Origin: CAZGSG01 sp964528095
Lineage (GTDB): Bacteria; Bacteroidota; Bacteroidia; Chitinophagales; Chitinophagaceae
Assembly: GCA_964528095.1 (NCBI GenBank)
Contig: CAZGSG010000300.1
Location: 1 to 7,342 of the forward strand
DNA: 7,342 nucleotides
Direction: 5' to 3'
The position numbers were made by a program, and so were the translations under genes. The notes below the pieces were generated by a model. The model was not told where the DNA came from and did not search any database. It saw only the letters and a program-made list of their open reading frames with translations. Each line of letters opens with the position of its first letter. Position 1 is the first letter of the stretch. Positions 1 through 7,200 of the stretch are shown here, piece after piece.

Positions 1-69
1 GGTTTAATGGTTTATAATGCAGCCCATAGTTTGATCGTTTCTAACGGGCCAATTATTTATGACTTATAG
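1..69 (+). CDS. Possible C-terminal tail of a convergent gene (very uncertain)
   Basis: Plus-strand frame 1 is open from the window edge for 22 codons, reading GLMVYNAAHSLIVSNGPIIY then DL, and ends with TAG at 67-69. The other two plus frames are closed within the first 15 bases. The stop lies inside the left arm of the palindrome at 64-90, and a T-rich stretch follows, an arrangement that suits the end of a gene. An open stretch of this length can easily arise by chance, and I recognise no family in it. The rest of 70-220 holds no gene I can support. Confidence 0.2.
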   Translation, partial: GLMVYNAAHSLIVSNGPIIYDL

Positions 70-90
70 CAGTCGCTATGACAGCTATAA
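64..90. repeat. 27-bp imperfect palindrome
   Basis: The outer arms TTATAGC (64-70) and GCTATAA (84-90) pair perfectly over 7 bp. One A-A mismatch follows, then GTC (72-74) pairs with GAC (80-82), leaving a 5-base loop. A competing smaller hairpin, ATAGC (66-70) with GCTAT (75-79), uses the same left arm. A second weak stem, ATTAG/CTAAT at 91-95 and 104-108, follows, and then a T-rich stretch at about 115-127 on the plus strand. It could be a terminator region for a plus-strand gene ending near 69, or a protein-binding dyad; the sequence does not separate these. Confidence 0.45.
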
Positions 91-198
91 ATTAGCTCTA
101 CACCTAATGTATGATTTTTTGTTGTTTTGCAAAGAGGGTGTTATCACGGTATTTTATGCATTTAGCAAAAACTACTCGTTGCCGTGAACAGGAATGAC

Positions 199-213
199 TA
201 CTGATTTTCAGTA
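199..213 (-). terminator. Weak hairpin just after the secreted-protein stop codon
   Basis: TACTGA (199-204) and TCAGTA (208-213) form a perfect 6-bp stem with a 3-base loop, seven bases past the TAG stop of the secreted protein. Position fits a transcription or mRNA end signal. The stem is short and AT-rich, however, and on the minus strand no T run follows, so this is a low-confidence call. Confidence 0.25.
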
Positions 214-220
214 ACCGCTG

Positions 221-2743
221 CTACCGTGCAGTTACCAATATTTTTCTTGTGTACTCTTTTTTATCAATCATGGTCACAACATGATATAAACCCGGCGCCA
301 GTCCCGTTACGGGTAATTGCAATCTTAATACGACCGCATTCTTATCCTGTCGCGCAAAGCGCACTTTTCTTCCCGCCGCATCATAAATATTGACCAGGAC
401 TACTCCCCTGTATTCACTCCTGACAAACAATGCAGTTCCATTTGCTGCAGGATTGGGATAAATCAGTAAACTATCTTTGTTATTGACCGGCTCTTCAACA
501 GGGGTTGCTGCCAGTCCATTAAGCCGCACGAAATACAAATGTTCTTTACCATACTCCGACTGCCCGGTTCCCATTAACAATGTGTCGCCAATACTTGTAA
601 TAATAAATGATTGAGCGACAGTAGAAACATCTTTCTTTCCATAATACTTCACCCATTCTTTTTTCCCCTCATCGTTTATCTTCAATAGATAGCCGAATTT
701 TTCCAGTTTACCTGCCATGGGTTCTCCCGTTGAGCCGGCCACAAAAAAACCTCCGTCAGTGGTTCGCTGTATAGAAAAGCCCTCTTCAGAGAGATGAAAA
801 TCCTGCCTTTTTTCCCAGATCGTATTCCCCTGTTTATCCGTTTTTATCAGCAGGATATCCTTCCCCATATAGGGATATTTAAACTCCGTCCCTGCAAACA
901 AATAATTACCATCAGCAGTTAGTGTAACGGCAAAACCGATATTGGTAGCTATACCCCCGGCAAGATTCCGTTCCCATATTTTATTACCAGACTGATCAAC
1001 CTTTAATGCGTAAAAACCAGAAACAATATCAAATTCCGTCTTCACACTCCCCACAATTAGAAAATCTCTCTCGGGTGTTTCGACAACCTGCCTGCCTATC
1101 TCCCATAGTTTTTGTTTACCGATTGTTTTTCGCCATTGTTCCTGGCCATTAGCAGAGAGTTTGATAAGCACCACCTCGAAGTTGACAAACGAAATGTCTT
1201 CCGCACCGATCAACAGGTAACCTCCATCCGCCGTAGCTATCGCATCTGTGAGTTTGCCTGTACCATTTTGCCGAGTCCAATTAATATTACCTTCGTCATC
1301 TGTTTTGACAAGCTCATATCCATTGCTAAAAATATCTTTTGTTTCAACAACCGATAAATAATCACCGGGTCTTATTTGCCGGATAATACCCAATGTTCCC
1401 GGTCTTGTCGACATCTGCTTGTACCACAGCTGGCGTCCATTGCGGTCATTCTTTACAAGAAAAGGATACATCTGATCATCATCTGGGTTTAGAAAATTCC
1501 CTCCTGCTATAAAACTACCATTATCCGCAGAAGTCACCATTGCCAGCCGGTTCAGGTATTTATTATTGTTCACTTCGATCTTTTTCATTTCAATTTCCGG
1601 CTCCAGTGAAAAGGGAATAGTTGTGAACAGTTCTCCATGTTTGTTTGTCTTGCAAAGCGCAGGAATAGTAAGTATTTCTCCTGGATATGAGCTTCTTCCT
1701 CCAAACAATATCTCATCTTTACTGAGCAATAGTTTCGTACCGAAATCCGAGCCAACGCTACCAAAACTTTTCGTCCATAGCTGGTTACCCTGAAGATCGA
1801 GCTTCATCAATAACATATCTCCCGCAGTCTCATCTCCTATATCTTTAAAACCAGTATCACCTAACAGTATAAATCCATCTGGCACTGCGACAATATCCCA
1901 AAAACTATCGCCTAAATTAATATTGACACGTCGTAGCCATTGCAGATTTCCGGCTACATCAGTTTTATATACCAGACCATCGCTAAAACGACTATACCCA
2001 TAGTCGGAACTTCCGGCAAACACATAACCGCCGTCAGCTGTCCTGGAAAAACATTCAGTATAATCTGTTATACCGACCTGGACAGGAAGAACAGTCCTTT
2101 TATCCGTTATTCTTCCATCCGTATCAATCGATGATACCAATACGTTGTTATCAGCCAGGGATATATATGAAATATCAGCAGTCCCGTTGCTACCAGCACG
2201 CAGAAAGTAGTGATTATAAATTTTATCGCTAACGGTTTTCTCCCAAACCTTGTTACCCGATTCATCCAGGCAAATGGCAGCCACATAAGCATCACCCCCT
2301 ATTCGCTGTTTGTAAAACATAAGCTGCCGGTTATTCGACAAGCTGAACAGTTTAATATCCTCAAAGGAATCGGCAGACCTGAATGATCTTGAGAAAACCA
2401 TCTGGCCCGCAGGATTGATCTTGTATACGACTTTTTTTTGCGTATTAACGTCTTCAAACACATGAGAAGCCACCCATAGATTACCAGCCGCATCCCTGGC
2501 AATGGATTGTAGTAAAGAAAAGGAACCGTCGCGTAAATCGTTTTTATGCAAAACAGTTCCGGCAGCATTAACCCGGTAAAGAAAATTACTGGTGATAAAT
2601 GCAAATTCATTATCCTTTACTGCTATCAGTTCTTTGAAAGTCTCAGCATTTTTTTCGTTATAAATAGTATAAAAACCATCCTGTGCGCAGCACACCGAGC
2701 TCAAAAAGAGTGAAACAAAGAGCAAAATGGATTTGACAGACAT
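221..2743 (-). CDS. Secreted beta-propeller-like repeat protein with type IX secretion (Por) sorting domain
   Basis: Probably a cell-surface or extracellular protein; its ligand or activity is not recognisable. Numbering is from the ATG at 2743-2741 (840 residues). Residues 1-20 form a Sec signal peptide (MSVK, then a hydrophobic run, ending CCA before QDG). About 14 repeats of roughly 50 residues follow (about 40-744). Each pairs a T-x-DGGY-xx-AG strand (clear at 235-244, 504-513, 609-618 and 661-670) with an L-x-K-x-D-xx-GN-xx-W-x-K segment. The C-terminus (759-840) is a T9SS type A sorting domain, with YPNPA at 762-766, DAAGRKV at 788-794, LAPGLYHV at 815-822 and a final RKILV. Family knowledge says this domain targets proteins across the outer membrane, after which it is usually removed. 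An in-frame ATG pair at 2791-2786 would add 16 residues (856 in all). I prefer 2743 because it puts the signal peptide at the N-terminus; no Shine-Dalgarno sequence decides it. No catalytic motif was seen. Confidence 0.9.
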   Translation of the reverse strand: MSVKSILLFVSLFLSSVCCAQDGFYTIYNEKNAETFKELIAVKDNEFAFITSNFLYRVNAAGTVLHKNDLRDGSFSLLQSIARDAAGNLWVASHVFEDVNTQKKVVYKINPAGQMVFSRSFRSADSFEDIKLFSLSNNRQLMFYKQRIGGDAYVAAICLDESGNKVWEKTVSDKIYNHYFLRAGSNGTADISYISLADNNVLVSSIDTDGRITDKRTVLPVQVGITDYTECFSRTADGGYVFAGSSDYGYSRFSDGLVYKTDVAGNLQWLRRVNINLGDSFWDIVAVPDGFILLGDTGFKDIGDETAGDMLLMKLDLQGNQLWTKSFGSVGSDFGTKLLLSKDEILFGGRSSYPGEILTIPALCKTNKHGELFTTIPFSLEPEIEMKKIEVNNNKYLNRLAMVTSADNGSFIAGGNFLNPDDDQMYPFLVKNDRNGRQLWYKQMSTRPGTLGIIRQIRPGDYLSVVETKDIFSNGYELVKTDDEGNINWTRQNGTGKLTDAIATADGGYLLIGAEDISFVNFEVVLIKLSANGQEQWRKTIGKQKLWEIGRQVVETPERDFLIVGSVKTEFDIVSGFYALKVDQSGNKIWERNLAGGIATNIGFAVTLTADGNYLFAGTEFKYPYMGKDILLIKTDKQGNTIWEKRQDFHLSEEGFSIQRTTDGGFFVAGSTGEPMAGKLEKFGYLLKINDEGKKEWVKYYGKKDVSTVAQSFIITSIGDTLLMGTGQSEYGKEHLYFVRLNGLAATPVEEPVNNKDSLLIYPNPAANGTALFVRSEYRGVVLVNIYDAAGRKVRFARQDKNAVVLRLQLPVTGLAPGLYHVVTMIDKKEYTRKILVTAR
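512..2626 (-). repeat. Fourteen degenerate ~50-residue repeats inside the secreted protein, apparently two sets of seven
   Basis: The repeat is visible in the protein rather than as DNA identity. The conserved glycine of the D-x-x-G-N-x-x-W segment falls near residues 62, 113, 163, 210, 265, 319, 370, 436, 485, 533, 586, 639, 693 and 743 (numbered from the ATG at 2743). Steps are 47-55 residues except for one step of 66 between the seventh and eighth. The extra residues (about 379-394, nucleotides 1562-1609) are charged and Asn-rich, as expected of a linker. Units 5, 6 and 8-13 are the clearest; units 1-4, 7 and 14 are diverged and the last lacks the Trp part. Blade-like units are what such repeats usually form, but the two seven-bladed propellers are my inference. 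Confidence 0.65.
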
Positions 2744-2893
2744 AGTAGCAGGATTAAATTGGTCAGGAATCACTTTTTTACCTGACATCAATTTTATCCA
2801 TTACGTGGCGCGCATTGTTCAATCCCTGACTGAACTGCCAAAAAACTTACATGAACTGAAATACACAGCTAAAATTGTCGCAATTATTCTCTG
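2744..2893 (-). other. Intergenic leader between the REC-kinase and the secreted protein, with an inverted repeat
   Basis: A perfect 6-bp inverted repeat, GTCAGG at 2762-2767 and CCTGAC at 2781-2786, is separated by 13 bases and lies 19 bases ahead of the preferred ATG of the secreted protein. If the start is instead at 2791, the repeat falls inside the coding region. A weaker 5-bp dyad (GTTCA/TGAAC) lies near 2818-2836. No run of T follows either, so neither reads as an intrinsic terminator. No confident Bacteroidota -33/-7 promoter pair was found. Read-through from the kinase gene is therefore possible but unproven. Confidence 0.35.
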
Positions 2894-4165
2894 TCATAAC
2901 CCCGGAAGGATTATAAAAAAGGAAGCCCCTTTGCCCGGCTCACCGGTAGCATAAATAGCTCCCTGGTGTTTTTCCACGATCTTCTTACAAATAGACAAAC
3001 CAATACCAGTGCCTTCGTAGTCATGATAACTGTGCAACCGTTTAAAGACCATAAATATTTCTTTCGCGTATTTATTGTCAAAGCCTATCCCGTTATCTGC
3101 TATTGTAACAAGATGGTAGTCACGGCCAGAAGCTTTTTTTATAAATTGTTCAACCTCCTTTGCATGCAGCTTTTTACTCGAAATATTTATAGCAGGGGCC
3201 TGATCTTTTTTCCTGAATTTAAGGCCATTGCTGATCAGGTTATAAAAAAGTTGTCTTATCAATGCGGGCACAGCCGTGACAACAGGTAGTTTGTCCGTAT
3301 TTACCGTTGCATTACTTTTATCAATCTTAATTTCCAGTTCTACCAGGGCCTCCTGTACAATGAGATTAAGGTCTGTACTGGTAAAATCACTGGCGCTCAT
3401 CGAGTGCCGCGAAAAACTCAACAGGTCATTGATCAGCGACTGCATGCGAAAAGAGGAGCTGATTATTTTTTTATAATATTTCTCCGTTTCCTCATCGTGT
3501 TGTTTCTTCATAAGTATCCGGTCGCTGAATACCTGTATCTTCCGCAAGGGTTCCTGCAGATCATGAGACGCCACGTGCGCAAACTGATCCAACTCCATGT
3601 TCACTTCTTCCAGGTGCTGGATATTTTCCGTAAGCTGCGCATTCAACACTCTTACCTGCTCCTCAGATGCTTTTCTTTCCTCGATTTCTTTCTGCAAGGA
3701 ACTATTGGCGGTCCTGAGCTCATACTCCTGTAGCATCAGTTGCTGATTTTTACGATAGAGTTCTACAAACACGCCAACTTTTACTCTTAATAATTCGGGA
3801 TTGATCGGCTTATAAATATAATCCACCCCTCCCATCCTGTAGCCTTTAAAAATAATATCCTCATCGTAATTGTGTGCGGTAATAAAGATTATCGGGATAT
3901 CTTTTAGTTTATCCCGTTCATAAATAATCGTAGCCGTTTCAAATCCACTCAAATCAGGCATCTGCACGTCCATGAGTATAAGCGAAAAATCATGCTGCTG
4001 TAGTAATATTTTTAATGCCGCACGTCCTGAATTCGCTTTTACGATAACATAGTTATCTTTTTCCAGTATCGCCTCAATAGAGAACAGGTTATCTTCCCTG
4101 TCATCCACGACCAGGATCTTGATCTCCGTTTTGGAGGATGAATAACTATATTCCGGCTTAATCAT
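2894..4165 (-). CDS. Receiver-first histidine kinase (REC - coiled coil - HisKA - HATPase)
   Basis: Predicted soluble two-component protein of 423 residues that combines a phosphate-accepting receiver with an ATP-dependent histidine kinase. The receiver spans about 14-135, with the acidic pair D21/D22, phosphoacceptor D66 (LMDVQMPDLSG), switch T96 (FITAH) and K119 in YKP, so all its key residues are present. A Glu/Gln-rich coiled coil (about 136-195) leads into the HisKA domain, with H-box FAHVASHDLQEPLRKI and H201 as the likely phosphorylated His. The ATPase domain has its N-box at N309/N313, G1 box DNGIGF (357-362) and G2 box GTGIGL (385-390), and ends in SFFIILPGL. No signal peptide, transmembrane segment, PAS domain or DNA-binding domain is seen. 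The ATG at 4165-4163 starts just before the receiver; its leader is a T-rich run with no Shine-Dalgarno sequence. The gene lies 114 bp downstream of the large hybrid kinase in the same direction, which suggests the kinase may phosphorylate this receiver. The specific signal and target are unknown. Confidence 0.93.
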   Translation of the reverse strand: MIKPEYSYSSSKTEIKILVVDDREDNLFSIEAILEKDNYVIVKANSGRAALKILLQQHDFSLILMDVQMPDLSGFETATIIYERDKLKDIPIIFITAHNYDEDIIFKGYRMGGVDYIYKPINPELLRVKVGVFVELYRKNQQLMLQEYELRTANSSLQKEIEERKASEEQVRVLNAQLTENIQHLEEVNMELDQFAHVASHDLQEPLRKIQVFSDRILMKKQHDEETEKYYKKIISSSFRMQSLINDLLSFSRHSMSASDFTSTDLNLIVQEALVELEIKIDKSNATVNTDKLPVVTAVPALIRQLFYNLISNGLKFRKKDQAPAINISSKKLHAKEVEQFIKKASGRDYHLVTIADNGIGFDNKYAKEIFMVFKRLHSYHDYEGTGIGLSICKKIVEKHQGAIYATGEPGKGASFFIILPGL

Positions 4166-4279
4166 ACAGGAAAAAAAATTTAAGCGATCCGACTATTTGC
4201 GTAAATCAATCACTTCCATTATTTCGATTTAATAAGAAACTTCGATTGCTGAAAGCTCCTTCTTTTTCACCCCTAAAAT
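4166..4279 (-). other. 114-bp spacer between the two kinase genes, no terminator seen
   Basis: AT-rich spacer with no convincing stem followed by a T run on the minus strand. A 7-bp direct repeat, TTCGATT, occurs at 4223-4229 and 4241-4247, 18 bp apart; with so little to go on it may be chance. The last bases before the ATG of the REC-kinase are a run of T on the coding strand, in keeping with the absence of Shine-Dalgarno sequences in this phylum. Lack of a terminator agrees with, but does not prove, co-transcription of the two kinases. Confidence 0.4.
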
Positions 4280-7200
4280 TTATTTATATAACCATATTCT
4301 CATCAACGAAAGCAACTGATCTATTTTCACCGGCTTTGTTATATAGTCCGACGCACCCGCTTCAATACATTTTTCCCTGTCTCCTTTCATTGCTTTTGCA
4401 GTTACGGCAATGATCGGCAAGGCTGTATTCTTATGCTCCCTTCTGATTTTCTGCGTGGTCTCGTACCCATCCATTTCCGGCATCATGATATCCATCAGTA
4501 CTATATCAATATCACCATTCTCACTCAGTATATTCATTGCTTCCTGGCCACTTTCTGCTGTAATAGTTTGAATATTGTACCGTTCAAACGCTGTTGTAAG
4601 CGCAAAAAGATTCCGTACATCATCGTCTACTACCAGTACTTTTTTATCTGCCAGTACATCATTCTTGGCGCGCAGGTTTTCGATGATCTTTCTTTTTGCA
4701 GGCAACAGATTCTTGTGATCAATATGAAGCAGGCTGACCATTTCTTCCAGTAAAAGATCCAAAGAGGTCACATCTTTTAAAAGAATACGGTTTGCATATT
4801 GTTTAAGCTTGGTTCTTTCTTTTGGTGAGAAATCACGGGCTGAATAGATCAACAAAGGAGTCATAAGCGTTTTCCGGATCTGGCTGATCTCGGTTACCAT
4901 CTCCAGTCCGCCGATATCCGGCAACATATAGTCGACAATAATACCATCATACTCATGCTCCCTTATCTGTTTCAATGCTTCACGCCCTGAAGAAACAATA
5001 TCGATCTCCAGCGCATCACCATTATCCAACATTTTGGCTACCTGTGATGAATCCAGCTCGTTGTCTTCCACCAGTAAAAGTTTTTTCCGTTTTACTTCAT
5101 TGTAATGAACGATGTCATAAAACAGGGCGTTGAGTGCCTCCGTTTTTAATGGCTTAAGCTGAAAACTTCGTGCGCCACGATGCATGGCCAATAGCCTGTT
5201 TTCCTCTCCGGATATAAGATGTATCGGTATATGCCTGAAGTTGATATCATTTTTAAACAAATCCAGGATTCTCCACCCGCTTGCATCCGGTAGTTTAACA
5301 TCCAATGTAACCGCTACAGGGTTATATTTATTGACAAGATCAAATACATTTCCAAAGTTGGTGGCCACTACGGCCTTCAATCCAACCTCATGCGCCTTAT
5401 CGATCATTATTTTTGCAAACCGTATATCATCCTCTATTACCAGTACCACTTTATCACCCCCTGTTATCTGGTTACGATCATCTCCCATTTCATTGATGAT
5501 CTCATTAAGCGATTCCAGGTCCTTCGTTTCATTCACCTTTATAGTAGGAACAGAATGTAGTGTCATATTATTCTCCAGGCCTTTTTCCAGCTTATACTCC
5601 ATCACCTGGAAACTGCTTTGTTTTTCACGCTTGGTCATTACAGGATTATAATCAATCGGCAGGAACAGGGTGAATGTACTACCATATCCAATTTCACTGT
5701 TCAATTCAATAGAACCACCCAATAGATCGGCAAGGCCACGACTGATAGAAAGTCCCAGGCCCGTACCTCCATATTTGCGGCTCGTAGAACCTTCGGCCTG
5801 CTGAAACGCCTCAAAGATGATATTCTGTTTGTCTTTCGAAATGCCAATACCCGTATCCCTGATCTCAAAAGCAACGACCTGTTTTGCACTATCAAGGTTG
5901 GAATTATTTTGTTTCCAGCTTCGTTTCGATTCATAGATCCGAAGCTTAACCTCTCCTTTTTCTGTGAATTTAAATGCATTGGACAAAAGGTTCTTAAGGA
6001 TCTGGTTAAGACGCTGCGCATCTGTTTCCAGGCTTTTTGGTAAATTATCATCGAGTTCGATACTGAACTTCAGATTTTTATTTTCAGAGATATGTTTGAA
6101 AGTAGCTTCCACAAAATTGGAAATATCATAGAATGGCAGGTTAACAAAGTCTGTTGAAATATAGCCCGATTCGATTTTCGACAGATCCAGGATATCATTG
6201 ATGAGTTGTATAAGGTCATCACCACAACTGTGAATGGTCTTTGCATAACTGATCTGTTTATCATTCAGGTTACCATCATGATTCTCGTATAATTGTTGTG
6301 CCAGGATAAGCAGTGAATTAAGTGGCGTACGAAGTTCATGAGACATATTGGCAAGGAACTCTGATTTGTATTTTGAAGTAAGCTGCAACTGTTCAGCTTT
6401 TTCTTCCAGTGATAAACGGGCTTCTTCCACTTCCTTATTCTTGGCTTCCACCTCTTCTTTTTGTTTAACAAGCAAATGTGCCTTATCCTGCAATTCTTCA
6501 TTTGTTCTGCGCAACTCGTCTGTCAATGACTGTGATTGCTCAAGCAAACTCTCCGTTCTTGTATTCGCCTCGATTGTATTTAATACGATACCTATACTCT
6601 CTGTCAACTGGCTCAGGAAGTCGAGGTGGGTTTCGCTGAATGTATCAAACGACGCGAGTTCGATAACCGCTTTGATCTCCTTTTCAAAAAGAACCGGCAA
6701 CACGATCAGATTTACCGGGCTTGCTTTGCCAAGACCCGAGCCTATTTTAATATAGTTCTTTGGAACATTTGATAATAATATCCGTTCTTTTTCCAGCGCG
6801 CACTGACCTACAAGCCCTTCACCTAATGCAAACTCCCTGGAAGTTCTCACTTCATCGCCAAACGCATATGCTGCAAATAGTTTTAGTTTTTGATTTTTTA
6901 AACTTTCGCTTTGCTCCAGGATATAGAACATTCCTTTCTGTGCATTCACTACCTGTGCCAGCTCTGAAAGGATCCTCCTGGTTACCGTATTGAGGTCTTT
7001 TTGACCCTGCAACATCTGAGTAAACTTCGCAAGGTTCGATTTTAACCAGTCCTGTTCCTGGTTACGCAAAGTGGTCTGTTTAAGATTGGCGATCATCTGG
7101 TTGATGGTATCTTTTAATTCCTCCACTTCTCCTTTTGCATCGACCCTGATCATTTGCGTAAGATCGCCCTTGGTTACCGCGGAAGCTACTTCTGAAATGG

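Noticed and set aside
2299..2610. 103-codon minus-strand open frame overlapping the secreted protein
   Set aside because: It is a different frame inside the repeat region; the main frame has the conserved repeat residues and this one has no recognisable features.
2684..2701. Lipoprotein signal (CC near the end of the signal peptide) in the secreted protein
   Set aside because: The residues before the cysteines (SSV) do not form a lipobox, and the C-terminal T9SS sorting domain indicates a standard Sec signal peptide.
4175..4182. Bacteroidota -7 promoter element (TAAATTTT on the minus strand) upstream of the REC-kinase
   Set aside because: It nearly matches TAnnTTTG, but the only nearby -33-like TTG is about 24 bases away, longer than the usual spacing, and the site is close to the ATG in an AT-rich stretch.
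4223..4247. TTCGATT direct repeat as a regulator binding site
   Set aside because: Only two copies of 7 bp in an AT-rich spacer; chance is a sufficient explanation.
5184..5651. 155-codon open frame on the plus strand
   Set aside because: It lies wholly antisense to the first receiver and the preceding linker of the hybrid kinase, whose residues are clearly conserved; the plus-strand product shows no domain.
6348..6755. 135-codon plus-strand open frame rich in Ser
   Set aside because: It is antisense to the GAF and coiled-coil part of the hybrid kinase. The Ser-rich product is what reversed Glu/Leu-rich coiled-coil codons give.
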